Shown: positions 9,401-18,530 of the stretch, one piece after another
Layout of the letters: every line of letters starts with the position of its first letter
Position numbering within the stretch: position 1 is the stretch's first letter
Assembly: GCA_963573315.1 (NCBI GenBank)
Contig: OY752150.1
Span: forward strand, 1,956,001-2,020,000
DNA length: 64,000 bases
Direction of reading: 5' to 3'
Origin: Entomortierella parvispora
Lineage: Eukaryota > Mortierellomycota > Mortierellomycetes > Mortierellales > Mortierellaceae
The notes under the pieces: generated by a model
Told to the model about the DNA's origin: nothing
Seen by the model: the letters and a program-made list of their open reading frames with translations, nothing else
The model's database searches: none
Position numbers and translations under genes: made by a program

Positions 9401-10900
9401 TACATTCCAGGCTCTCGCAACGTCGTTGCAGATGCCCTTTCTCGTCACCCTTTACCTGTTGTTGCTTCCATCTCCCTTCACCGTTTCCCTGCTTTTAACT
9501 CCCTCGTTCTGCCCCCTGAAGTCATTGTCATTCGAGATGATGCCCACATCATTGAAGAACAACAAAAAGACCCTCTTTGCATCTCCATCTTTGAAAAACT
9601 CCACTCGGACCCTCGCTATATCCTGGTAAGAGGTATCTTGCATCACATCTTCTTCCCCCCACACAATCCTACCCGTGCCCATTTCCAAATCGTGCTTCCC
9701 CCCATTTTTCACCCTTACGTTTGTTATCTGGCCCACGACATTCCCTTGAGTGCTCACCAAGGATCGTCCAAAGCTATTTTTCGTATTCGAGCTCAATACT
9801 GGTGGCCCACCATGGACTCTGACATTAAGGCATATGTTCGCAGTTGCCAGAAGTGTCAAGAGTTCAAGTCTGGACAGAAGCATGCAGTTGCCTATCGTCC
9901 CACCACCAGTGATGCCCCCTTTATTCGTGTTGCGTTGGATTTCTTTGGCCCCCTTCCTACATCTTCTTCAGGGTTCAAATATGTTTTGGTGATCCAAGAT
10001 ATGTTTACGCGTTTTGTCAATCTTATCCCTCTTCAATCCACCGCTACCCCTGAGTTCATCCAAGCCCTGTCTACACAGTATTTTCCTATCCATGGTATAC
10101 CCTTAGAGTTTGTATCGGACAATGGCCCTCCTTTCAGCTCTACTTTTGCCCAAGTATTTGCGTCTACCCTTGGTATTGGGCTCCGTTACGCTCCAGCGTA
10201 CCACCCTCAGTCTAACGGTATGGTCGAACGGTTCATGGCTACTCTCCGTTGCATGATCACCGCCTACCTTGAGGCCCCTACCATCGGCAGTACCACCAAG
10301 ACCTCCGCCAATGATCGCAAGATCCTTCAAGAAAAACAAAGTAACTGGGACCGTTTCCTTCCTCACTTCGCTTTTGCATACAACACTTCCTTCCACCCTG
10401 CCATCCATGACACTCCTTTCTTCCTTGCCCATGGCCGCGATCCTCGCCATCCTCTCAACACCATCTCTCTTCCCGATATTTCCTCCACTCTCTCCAACAC
10501 CTCCCCCACCTTCTCTTCTCAACATCACTTTTTCTCCTCCCTCATCGACGCCCGCACAGCAACCGCCATTTCACACGAACTCTTTTCCCCTCCACCGTTT
10601 GATTCTTCTTCTTGGCCCATTGGTATGGCAGTGTGGCTTTACACTCCTCCTACCACCTCTGGTCTTATTGTTGCAAAGTTCCGTAAGTGTTGGATTGGTC
10701 CTTGCCGTGTCTCTGCCGTCCGTTCCCACGATATCCGCGATCTGGTTGATCCTCAACAACGATCTCACACCCGGATCCATGTCTCGCGCCTTAAACCGTT
10801 CTTCACAAGAGATGGTCCGGCCCCTGAACCCGCTATGGTCCCTGCGGTAGAGCCCGCCGCAGTCCCTCTGCCGGACCCGGACGACGCTTCCGATCTTTAA
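6458..10900 (+). CDS. Gag-Pol polyprotein, Ty3/gypsy
   Basis: Single frame without stops. Order seen: a hydrophobic N-terminal stretch of about 100 residues, a gag capsid-like region, a shortened zinc knuckle (CTHCNGPHPSHRC), aspartic protease (LVDTGAEVSCM, near 7650), reverse transcriptase with the FDD catalytic motif (near 8655), RNase H (FADAACKRGLGAVLA, near 9090), integrase with HHCC zinc site (near 9730-9850) and a DDE core (LDFFGPLP near 9935, SDNGPP near 10115, MVERF near 10225), then a GPY-like tail. Protease, RT, RNase H and integrase carry their catalytic residues. The order PR-RT-RH-IN defines Ty3/gypsy. The ATG at 6458 straddles the LTR end; an in-frame ATG at 6431 lies inside the LTR, so the true start is uncertain. 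No chromodomain was seen. Confidence 0.95.
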   Translation: MVDLTWPFLFMCLSLLSVPSPVVAFSLSNFFLSSVPLPVVKQTRTSQWADFFRLLFSNAFSYSSCWFSNDYILLGSLCTAVVLLFCSLALWLSASSRPSQSVHIQQHFSTPRVSSLFFFKRSVPPSYEVKPSDWPRFHEDGFLPFSDFIDSFQQLFTSRNIPPQFKFACFKQSLSHITPSILSSSRAFDTDSFEDAVQRLAGPLYCTPDELRARRDKAFSHTAQKANHSFDEYASTFLRAAERFEFLSQAELRRLFYFHLDDRHKFHLNSFYTGSWSRKDTLITFIDDCSDYIHSNPPPPPTTPHVNVPQRPPTTPSPRTPLSPCTHCNGPHPSHRCYSTFPELRPNRQSPPSTSSPNTAIVPAANSTPTVASITTTQLTPRSFPSFTIPFAGAETEVLVDTGAEVSCMSAELIEKEGMNALILPNSQHAVMTATGIVEQTLGAVQFLVLGTTITFHVLKSLCTPFIIGWDTLTSFTFTISNNSLSLSSLLPPPDVDISNIRSLPLPPPNNNSIFIPFTSSSSLPLRPLRRLLAVIPYDPTAHLNRLLEANSDIFASNPSAPPKSHLTHFSIDTGKALPIQSRGYPQPPGTKRIIDRHIDSMLADGIISPSFSPWCSPVVIIGKKDGSERFCVDYSKVNAVTVQDAYPIPRIDLLLAALGGAFVYSSLDMAAAYWQIPIEVMTALKLAFVCHRGLFQWNRMPFGATTAPATLQRTLNSVFAALLYKCVVIYFDDIIIFSPSLAQHLVDLQTVFDLLRASGFSLKRSKCHFLQKELKVLGFVVSASGISTDPDKIAAIVKYPTPVKVKDVLSFIGMAGQYRVFIRAFSLTAAPLHALTRKNTPFLWSEQCQQAFQKLKDLLTSAPILVHANFSLPFHLFADAACKRGLGAVLAQYDENGHLHPIAFASRGLLPAEKNYTVTEVEALAIVWALKKKFHQYVYGTHFNIHTDHSNLRFITSMKEADGRIARWRLFLHKYTYIVHYIPGSRNVVADALSRHPLPVVASISLHRFPAFNSLVLPPEVIVIRDDAHIIEEQQKDPLCISIFEKLHSDPRYILVRGILHHIFFPPHNPTRAHFQIVLPPIFHPYVCYLAHDIPLSAHQGSSKAIFRIRAQYWWPTMDSDIKAYVRSCQKCQEFKSGQKHAVAYRPTTSDAPFIRVALDFFGPLPTSSSGFKYVLVIQDMFTRFVNLIPLQSTATPEFIQALSTQYFPIHGIPLEFVSDNGPPFSSTFAQVFASTLGIGLRYAPAYHPQSNGMVERFMATLRCMITAYLEAPTIGSTTKTSANDRKILQEKQSNWDRFLPHFAFAYNTSFHPAIHDTPFFLAHGRDPRHPLNTISLPDISSTLSNTSPTFSSQHHFFSSLIDARTATAISHELFSPPPFDSSSWPIGMAVWLYTPPTTSGLIVAKFRKCWIGPCRVSAVRSHDIRDLVDPQQRSHTRIHVSRLKPFFTRDGPAPEPAMVPAVEPAAVPLPDPDDASDL
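6459..6475 (+). promoter_or_regulatory. Candidate tRNA primer-binding site
   Basis: TGGTGGACC starts directly after the LTR, as expected for the complement of a tRNA 3' end in CCACCA. The tRNA is not identified. The site overlaps the gag-pol reading frame, which is unusual. Confidence 0.5.
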
Positions 10901-11251
10901 GATTTGCGCTCGGACCACAGCCCTTGGTAAAGTATCCCCCCTCCTTTTCCTTTTCCTCGCCCACACATCTCTCCCATCCAATCATCTTCCTCACCGTCGC
11001 ATTTTCCTTCTTTCACTCGATCACCTCATTCCTTTTCACTTAATCACACCACTCCCCTTCATCCGTCACTTCATTCTTTTCACCAATCACCGTCTTCACC
11101 TTCACCATGCCCCTTTCACTCTCCATTCGTCGCCCCTATTCCCATTCACCATCTCCATTTCCCACTTTTTCTTTTAAACACTCCATTCCCCATTTCTCAT
11201 TCCTCCATCTCCTCCAAAACTCATTATCACCTTCGCCAACCTCACTTCACT
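10901..11251 (+). other. Retrotransposon spacer between pol and the 3' ORF
   Basis: Pyrimidine-rich, strongly C/T-biased sequence without an open frame of note; internal to the element. Confidence 0.6.
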
Positions 11252-11830
11252 ATGTCGCCCCGCAACTCGTCCCAACAACATGAAGCATCACCCTCGCCCC
11301 CCAGCTCTCCACCACAACGTCCAACTGAAGCCGGCAAAACATACAAATCGTCCGACAACATCAGCCCCTCGACGTCTCGAGAACCATCACCAACACCTTC
11401 GCCGCCGCAGACACCTCACCAACCGTCCACTCAGCGCCCCACTCAATCTCTTAAAACAGTAAAAGTTTCAACTCCACAGCTACCTCCACCTCACCTCATT
11501 CAGCCCGAAAACATCAAAATCAAACAATCTCGGGTGACAGCTCTACCACCACCAACCGATGACACCAACTACACAGCAAACAACGCTCAAATGACCTCTT
11601 ATTTGGAATATCAACGAGAACGTCTAAAATATATAGACAGACAGTCAGACAAATTCCGTTCAATGTTGCACTCAGCCGTCGCCTCAAAAGACCAATGGAC
11701 GCTCGATATTGCCGTGGCCCAACTGGCTGCCTTAGAAGCTCAGCGCCAGCACGTCATGGAGATCCACAAGCAAGCTTATTATGAGTATCGCATCTTTTAC
11801 ACCACCTTTCTTAACCACAGTCCCTTTTAA
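11252..11830 (+). CDS. Extra ORF in env position of the retrotransposon (192 aa)
   Basis: ATG-initiated frame in the same orientation as gag-pol, between pol and the 3' LTR. The first ~95 residues are Pro/Ser/Thr-rich and probably disordered. The last ~85 residues look helical, with Gln/Glu/Arg-rich segments (YLEYQRERLKYIDRQSDKF and LAALEAQRQHVMEIHKQAY) suggesting a coiled coil. No signal peptide or membrane span is seen, so it is not a typical envelope protein. Expression would need a spliced or subgenomic RNA. Function unknown. A 23-nt A run follows at about 11866. Confidence 0.6.
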   Translation: MSPRNSSQQHEASPSPPSSPPQRPTEAGKTYKSSDNISPSTSREPSPTPSPPQTPHQPSTQRPTQSLKTVKVSTPQLPPPHLIQPENIKIKQSRVTALPPPTDDTNYTANNAQMTSYLEYQRERLKYIDRQSDKFRSMLHSAVASKDQWTLDIAVAQLAALEAQRQHVMEIHKQAYYEYRIFYTTFLNHSPF

Positions 11831-12002
11831 CCACCTCTTTTTTTCGTTCGTACACTTTCACTTTCAAAAAAAAAAAAAAAAAAAAAAAACTTCTTCCTTT
11901 TTCTTCCAACGTCTTTTCGTTTTCTCTATCTATTTTCCTTTCGTTCTTCTCTTCGTCTCTTTCGTTTTCTTGCTCGGCATGGCCTCGTCTTTGGCCGGGG
12001 AG

Positions 12003-12420
12003 TGTCAGGGTGCCAGCTGTCCTAGCAGCTAAGCCACCACTATCGCTTTCCAAAGATATCTTGTTTGCTTTACTCGAACCATTGAGCCCCTTGGAGCCCG
12101 AACGGCTATTGCCAAGACGCCGTCGCAATGCCAAGACGCCGCCGCAATGCCAAGTCGCCGCACAGTACAAGCTCTTCAGTCAAGCCCAGGCCCCATCCAG
12201 TATAAATAGTAGCCATGCCATAGTAGAAACAACTTCAGAATTCCCTTCCATAAAATTATTCTCACTTCTTCCTCTTTTATTCCATGTCTATCTTATTCTG
12301 GATATTTTCCTTCTCTTGCCTTCTTTTCTCGTTTAATTTAATCGAGCTTGTTTCCTCCTCTGATCCCTCTCGCTGCCCCTCAATCCCCCTCGATGGCCCC
12401 AAGCCACTCTCATCCCAACA
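12003..12420 (+). repeat. 3' LTR
   Basis: 418 bp; reads identical to the 5' LTR at a constant offset of 5962 bp. Preceded by a polypurine-tract-like GGCCGGGGAG. Confidence 0.95.
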
Positions 12421-12444
12421 CGTGGGCCGCATGCGTGTATCACG

Positions 12445-12531
12445 TGCCTGGGTTTCGCAGCATTTACAGTGGCGGTAGGAAGAATATTTCCTTCTTCGTC
12501 GTATGTGCTGCAGCTGCACCGACATGTGCGG
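12445..12531 (+). repeat. Flanking direct repeat, copy 2 (partner 5954-6040)
   Basis: Diverged second copy of the 85-bp repeat that precedes the 5' LTR. It also lies upstream of the gene at 12755 and could be part of its promoter. Confidence 0.7.
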
Positions 12532-12754
12532 GATATCCGTAGGCCGTACACCTTATTTTTTTACTTATAAAACTTGTCACCTGTGGATCACTCCATCACT
12601 ACTTTGGATGTTTGCCTTTTTTTTTTTTGATTTAAGAAGCTTTTCTGCGTCCAAGGTCATCGATGATATAAAGGTACCAGATCCCGTCCTTCGTCACACA
12701 CACACACACACACGCACACACAATCATCTTCTGAACAAGTTGACCTCCCTCACC

Positions 12755-13480
12755 ATGGCTGAAGCCACAAAAGCATGCAACATTTTCAATCGGTACCAAA
12801 GACTAATCAAGTCACCCGATATCAATGTCTTTTCCAAGTCACTCTCCACATCAATCGCGAACGTGCTGGGGTCAGGCCATCCAGAACTCTGTCAAGAGCT
12901 ACTGCAGTATTTGATTCAACAACGCGCCCTTAAAAACACCAACCGCCTAGTAATCGTCTCGGGACTTACTCGATTGATCACAGAACACTCCCAACCGGCA
13001 GTTTCACCATCACAAGCACCTCCAAGCGCCGGCGAAGCGAGTCTGTTTACATCAACCATGAAACTCAAAGCCTCCAATATGTTGGAGCGGATGTTTCTGA
13101 CTCAGCTCCCTATACCTCCCCCACATCCACACGCAGACCTTACCGAAAGCCAACAAAAACTATGGACTTTTCTTTCTCAGATGGGGAACGGGGATTGGAA
13201 CATGGCGACTGCCCTCTTGCCTTGTTGGGATCCCAAGGACTTTGAGGTTCTCATGGCCGCGGGCCTCAAAGTGTACACTGCCACCACCAACGACCCCTCG
13301 GATCATGACAGGGAAAAACTTTTTCAGTTCTCTGGGCTGAAAGACAACGTGGGCACACGCGCAATGGATGTCTCGACTCGAACGAAGGCCGAATTGCAAC
13401 AGTTCCAAGCCAATTTTGCAGACCCTGGGGTAAAATATCCAAATGATCCCAGGATTTTGTCATCCCAAGGACGGTACTAA
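12755..13480 (+). CDS. Unrecognised protein (241 aa)
   Basis: ATG in good context (CACCATGGCT) after a CA dinucleotide tract, with a TATA-like TTATAAAA about 190 bp upstream. The frame is open for 241 codons. No signal peptide, membrane span or catalytic motif is evident. The first 85 residues look helical, followed by a Pro-rich linker (QPAVSPSQAPPSAG) and a second mostly helical part. It is followed 335 bp later by the UCH-type gene in the same orientation. Function unknown; it could belong to the host or to an old element. Confidence 0.55.
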   Translation: MAEATKACNIFNRYQRLIKSPDINVFSKSLSTSIANVLGSGHPELCQELLQYLIQQRALKNTNRLVIVSGLTRLITEHSQPAVSPSQAPPSAGEASLFTSTMKLKASNMLERMFLTQLPIPPPHPHADLTESQQKLWTFLSQMGNGDWNMATALLPCWDPKDFEVLMAAGLKVYTATTNDPSDHDREKLFQFSGLKDNVGTRAMDVSTRTKAELQQFQANFADPGVKYPNDPRILSSQGRY

Positions 13481-13814
13481 CATTGGACCTTTTGTCCTTG
13501 TCTTCTAGTCTGTTCTCTCCAGCTTCACAAAGAGCCCTCAATTTTGGAAAGATGGTTTCTATGACAAAGGTGAACTCCTGAGATCTACATAGTCTTTGTG
13601 CTGCTATATTTCGTTATCCTGGTGATTCATCCCTGTTTCGTCATCATTCTCATAACAATTACACCAACAGCTGCAACCATTTTTTTCTTTTATTTCTATT
13701 CAAAATTCATATAGTGCTCATAAACGCTGGCTTTTTTTTTTCTTTCATTTGTATTGACTTTGCACTCTTTGCACCCTTACTATTCTAGAATTTCTAAACT
13801 CTTGGTTCTTTTTG

Positions 13815-14653
13815 ATGAAAGAACCATTCATTTCCTCGGATAAACTCTCTGCTCAGATGCTTTCAAGTGACTCGAGCACAGCGGCCCATCAGGCTTACAT
13901 TGTGTGTTATGAAGACACGGAAGAGGTACAGATCAGTGTGTCTGCCGACAATAACAGAATCAAATACAAGAGACGAAAGCGTGCGCCTGAGTTCAAAAAG
14001 CCAGACCAGTCCCAAATACCCTTGTATTTCATCCAAGTACATACGAAGTTCATTTCCAGCACATGTACACGCCATCAACCGTTTTAACCAATACCTTCAA
14101 CATTCTTTGATCCAGACACAGAATGGATCATGTGCAACAATGTGCCTGGTCAACTTTTTGATCAGTCAGCCAAAAGATACTCACGGACCCATCATGAAAC
14201 AACTTTATCAACAAGTCAGAGCAGACCCGCGCTCTGTAGTAAGACCGAAAGTTGTGAACGACTTGCCTTTTTTTCTTTTTTTTTTTTTTATAAAAGTTCA
14301 ACTCTTTAATCATGTTGCTATAGGCTTACCAGTCGCTCGTGGAGAATCATCCGGCGTTGCATGAATTGCACCACCAGGTGCTTTGTATGGAATCACTGCG
14401 ACATACATCCACCGATGCACCACAACAGCCTCAAGACACCGTTTCTTGTTCTGAAAAGGAGAACCATAGTATCCTCATCTTACCCTTTGATGGCTACGTA
14501 TGGGAGATTGACAGCTTTTACTCTAATGGACCGCTGAGTCTTGGTCCAAGTGAATCGAGTTGGACGACTGTGGCTGCCGATCGATTGCAAATGTGGAGTC
14601 ACACCTCTACCATCACTGGAGTCGGGGTGGATATCCAGGCTATATTGAAGTGA
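13815..14653 (+). CDS. UCH-family (C12) deubiquitinase, three exons
   Basis: Exons 13815-14036, 14116-14238 and 14324-14653; introns of 79 and 85 nt (GTACAT...CCAG, GTAAGA...ATAG) keep phase 0, giving 224 aa. Joining exons 1 and 2 rebuilds the UCH active-site signature: oxyanion Gln74, then Cys80 in QTQNGSCAT. Exon 3 supplies His163 (NHSILILPFDG) and Asp178 (VWEID), followed by a GPLSLGP segment, as in the UCHL5/BAP1 branch. Enzymes of this family cleave ubiquitin C-terminal adducts. The usual N-terminal ~50 residues of a UCH fold are not recognisable, so there may be an upstream exon or a truncation. No C-terminal UCH37-like domain was identified. All four catalytic residues are intact. Confidence 0.7.
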
Positions 14654-14724
14654 CCTTAAAAACCTCAACTACTATGGCAAACTTTTTTCTTTATTTGTAC
14701 GCGTGCACAATAAAAAATGGGGAG

Positions 14725-15510
14725 ACTGAAAAAACTGTGTTTTGAAAACACAGTAAAAACACAGTCGAAAAAACACAGTAAGAAAAACACAGTTTTTTCA
14801 CAGAAAACACAGTGAGACAAAAAATACAATAAATTTGTCGTATCTCTCGAGCAATTGAAACGCGCTCGCGCTCTTGTACTGCCATCTTTACCTTCCATGG
14901 TCTCTCCGGTACCACATCTCGCCTCTGCAATACTCTATCGTTCAGTTCCAACGCACCATGCCGAGCGACCGTTTTCACAATTTGATCAACATGCTCTGGC
15001 TAGCACCCCTTTCGTCATCGGGATCCGCCCCCGATCAAGAAACCAGAGAGCGTATCGTCAACAGTTTCTCTTATTCCTGGACAACTGAATGAAGATGTAC
15101 CTGTCAATCATTTAGACAGCGACCCGTACATCACACCAACAATTTCAAGAGAAAAAAAGGCGAAGGAAAGGGAGATATCAAAGGAAACAACCAGCAGCAA
15201 CAACCGTCGCGCTCAAAAACCAACTTGAGGGCAAGATTGTCATCAACCCTTTCAAAACCCAGAGTTCGGTGGACTCATACCATCCCCGAGAAGCCTGTGT
15301 ACATTCTCTACCACAGCTATACCATCGTTACGCGTCTGCGTATTTGGAAGAGATGGACAAGAAGAAAGACAAAAATCTTTTGCGAGACAGATAATTTCAT
15401 TTTCAGAGACAGGAAAAACACAGGAAAAAACACAGGAAAAAACACAGAAAAAACACAGTTTTTTCACTTCTCACTTTTCTGTGTTTTTTCTGCCACAGTT
15501 TTTTCACTAC
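14725..15510. repeat. CACAG-rich inverted arrays, possible small TIR element
   Basis: Two clusters (about 14725-14815 and 15410-15508) contain many copies of AAAACACAG in both orientations. The outer edges are inverted: TGAAAAAACTGTG at the left and CACAGTTTTTTCA at the right. The clusters could fold into hairpins and might be the ends of a ~785-bp non-autonomous DNA element. The interior has short frames (for example ending in a Lys-rich YLEEMDKKKDKNLLRDR) but no recognisable gene. No clear target-site duplication was found. Confidence 0.45.
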
Positions 15511-15576
15511 TGCCATAAAAAATTAACAAAAATTGATGCGTGTTTTTACGCATGAACACATCTGAGAAACTGCAAC

Positions 15577-16582
15577 CTAAATGAATCCGCGAATGAAAGG
15601 CTTCGTAAACAGACAGTTCATGTTGGCCATTGGGAACTTGCCACATAGTCGGATGTCTTTCAATGACCGCACCCTTGAAAACGCAACATAGGATTGGCAG
15701 GTGCAAAAGAGCGAATCCAAACTGACAGAAACTGAGTCCGGTGTCAATCCCTGTGCTTTGTGTATCGTCATTGAGTATGCCAACTGGATGGGGAATTGTC
15801 GTCGTGAGTGTCCGCCATCGGATACAATTCGTAACTCCCGATGCAGTCTGTATGTGGAACCGTCAGCTAGTTGCAATACTACTCTGTCGTTTTCGTAGCC
15901 TTGCACCTTTGCCACCGCTCCGTTAACAACCCGGAGGTCAACACTCATGTTTGATGTAACAATGATTCTTGCACCCACAAAGACTCGGGTAACCGTCGCA
16001 AGTCCCGTCTCGCGCTGAAGAGAAGTAGAGCCATGGGCGCAACTGTCTATTGCCGCAAACTCCATTCGATTTTTAGGGTCCACCGTATCGAACGCAGCAA
16101 GGTTGATTTGATCCACTTCATGCCTTGTACAACGTAGCTCGATTGCATCTTTGACCTGCGCGCTAACCTGACCTTTGAGAGTATAAGATAAACAAAGTCA
16201 GTTTCAAGCTGCGATCTCGGAGCTCGTCGGATGATTTCCAAGAACCTGAAGAAAGACGGATCCTGGGCTTGTCGACAGGCCATCCGGAGATGGATCCGTG
16301 TAAACTTTTCAAATGGCACGAGTTCCGGATCCACTGGTCGTGATTGTCAATGTCACTTCCGTCGTCCACCTGCAGTTGACAGCTGCTACGCACAAAAGGG
16401 TCAAGCTGCGCCAAGTCCCCAAACAAGACAATCGGAAACCCTCCAAAAGAGTGCCTTCTCATCAGGCTGGCGGTTTGCAAGCTGCACAGGGCGTCGTTTA
16501 TCTGATCCAACATTTCTTTGGAAACCATCGGCACCTCGTCAATGATAATTAATGGCCTCTTTCCCTTGGACTTGACTCGCAA
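15577..16582 (-). pseudogene. PIF1-like superfamily 1 helicase, broken
   Basis: Minus-strand frames carry Walker B (RPLIIIDEVPMVSKEML), motif III (FPIVLFGDLAQLDP) and, near the C-terminus, the late motifs (AYSMTIHKAQGLTPDSV and YVAFSRVRSLKDI). They are split by two single-base shifts, near 16305 and near 16145. The Walker A segment that should lie upstream (above 16600) is not recognisable. PIF1 helicases occur as host enzymes and inside Helitrons and other large elements. No Rep domain or Helitron end was found, so the origin is undecided. Not functional as it stands. Confidence 0.75.
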
Positions 16583-16599
16583 AAGGTTCCATCATACCA

Positions 16600-17339
16600 T
16601 CATAGGCGAGCATGCATGCAGTCACCGAAAGGGAGCACCACTGTACGCCGGAGATGGCTCCATCAGAGGTGGACAGGCGCTTGGAAAGTCTTTTTCTGTT
16701 GCAAAACCACTGCAATCGCCACCATCTATGTTGATCAGGAGGGAAAGAGACGTGCCTTCCTAACGTTGTACATATTCTCCACGTGATATCAGCTATGATT
16801 CTGATGGCGCGTCTACGCGAAATGCTCTTCTGCTTTCAACCTTCTCCGATCACTCTTACCGTTCGGCGAACCTGGACAACTTGTACGGTAACAGCCACAG
16901 ACTCCAAGCGTTTGCACGACGAAAACTCTGACGAAGACTATGCCTCTGATCCTCCTGAAACTCCGCTGATCATCTATTGACGATCAGTCAGCGGGAGCGC
17001 GCAAAACGGTTTGAATGAAGTTGCAAGATCAGTGCCCTCCCATGCGAGATTTCTAAAGATGTAGTAAAACAAATGGCTATGTGTTTGCGCCACTTATTGT
17101 AACTTGTACGATCATGGATGGGGTGCTTACTGCAGACGACATTCGAGGGGTGCCTACTGCAGATGGCATTCGAGGAGTGCTCAAGGTATTCAAGTCTTGG
17201 GAGGAATTGTGTTGGACCTGAGAAGGATAAGACTGGATGCATTAGTACTACTGTATGAACTTGCATTGTTCACACTAAGAAGAAAAAAAAGGGGGACCGA
17301 CATCACGATTTAGAAACACCTTTTTTTAAAAAAAAAAAA
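16600..17339. other. No gene recognised
   Basis: Short frames only. At 17112-17165 the phrase GGGTGCTTACTGCAGA/ACATTCGAGGGGTGC is repeated with variation. A-rich runs occur from about 17280. Confidence 0.35.
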
Positions 17340-17925
17340 CCTGATGACGACAATAACAAGGCAAAAGTAAAGAGGCAAAGAAAGGAGACCAATTGAGAAG
17401 AATTAAAAAAAAAAAAAAAAAAAAAGGAGAATGAGAAAGAGAACATCAAGGAATTGAGCTGGAGAGATGACGCTCATTTCAGGTCATTGAAGAAGAGTGC
17501 AAGCAATGCATTGCGTTGAAGACGGAAAAGTCAAACAAAAGGCACGAGGGACAGCGGGAGGAGCTACAGCAGGAAAAAAAAGGCAAAAAAGACAAACAGC
17601 AGAGATGGCAAGACTTACTTTGAGAGTGGAGACGGGAAATGTGAATCAATGAAAAGGGAATGAGAGTTGATGAATGTCAAGAAGAGTGAAGGAGCAAAGA
17701 AAAGGTAGAAGAGTAGTGAGGGCGGTGAAGAAGAAAGGAAGGAAAGGAAGGGAAAGAAGGAAAGAGAGGTGAAAAGGAAGACAAAAAGAGGGGCAAAAGA
17801 AAAAGGCGAGAAAGGGCACCTGAGCCTAAAATATTGGTGGCAACAAACACATGCACCTCCATTGCTCGCTCCATTTCGACCCTACAGACTTGAGACTCGA
17901 TGCAGACGATATCGTTGGTGGTGCC
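17340..17925 (+). repeat. Dispersed direct duplication, copy 1 (partner about 22830-23345)
   Basis: From CAATAACAAGGCAAAAGTAAAG through a poly-A run, GAGAACATCAAGGAATTGAG, to GGCACCTGAGCCTAAAATAT and the satellite core. The same order recurs about 5.4 kb downstream with small insertions. Copy 1 has about 70 bp extra near 17535-17620. Confidence 0.8.
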
Positions 17926-18530
17926 CTTGCAATAAAGTTGGAGGGAAGTGAATCGAATCAAGTGTTGTGAAGCAATTGCTCAAGAAACGTTGAAAAAAGA
18001 GCTTAATTGCGACTCTATGAAATTGGTGGCAACAAACACATGCACCTTCGTTGCTCTGTCCATTCAGAGAGCTTTGCCTTGAAACTCGCACCAGTCATTG
18101 TCCATGATGGTGCCCCTCGAATGCAGTTGGCGGGAAGAGAATTGAATCTGCTGTTGTGGAGCAATTGGTCAAGAAAGGTTGATAGATAGAAAGAGCCTGA
18201 CTGCCACTACATGAAATTGGTGGCAACAAACACATGCGCTCGCATTACTCGTTCCATTCCAACCTAGTCGACTTGAGACTCGCACCAGTCAGTGTCCATA
18301 ATGGTTCCCCTCGAATGCAGTTGGAAGAAGGCGAAGCGAATCAGCCATTGTGAAGCAACTGGTCAAGAAAGGCTAAGCTCAATTGTGACTATATGAAATT
18401 GGTGGCAACGAACACATGCATGTTCATTGCTCCTCTCATTCCGACCCTGAAGACTTGGAAACTTGTTGCATGGATGGTCGAGAGCAGTGCCCTTCCAACG
18501 CGCGTTGAAAAAAATGAGTTGAATCAGTCG
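17834..18530 (+). repeat. Satellite array, about 185-190-bp units, four copies
   Basis: The core AATTGGTGGCAACAAACACATGC recurs at about 17834, 18020, 18209 and 18400. Each is followed by diverged copies of a CATTGCTC...CCATTC, ACTTGAGACTCG, GAATGCAGTTGG, GAATCA...AAGAAA sequence. Isolated units occur near 1475, 1690, 23257, 38037, 61847 and 62036. No protein is encoded. Confidence 0.8.

Larger units (their letters stand above)
6041..12420 (+). mobile_element. Complete Ty3/gypsy LTR retrotransposon
   Basis: Two 418-bp LTRs (6041-6458 and 12003-12420) read as identical and begin TGTCAGGG and end CCCAACA. The likely target-site duplication is CGTG (6037-6040 and 12421-12424). A primer-binding-site candidate TGGTGGACC follows the 5' LTR and a purine-rich GGCCGGGGAG (11993-12002) precedes the 3' LTR. 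Between them lie one uninterrupted gag-pol frame and a further ORF. Identical LTRs and open frames indicate a recent insertion that may still be active. Confidence 0.95.

Noticed and set aside
15577-16582. Helitron
   Set aside because: Only a helicase remnant is seen. No Rep motif, 5' TC or 3' CTRR hairpin end could be shown.
16720-16765. Plus-strand Walker A-like segment (VDQEGKRRAFL)
   Set aside because: Weak resemblance to a helicase P-loop without the required GKT/S and on the strand opposite the helicase remnant.
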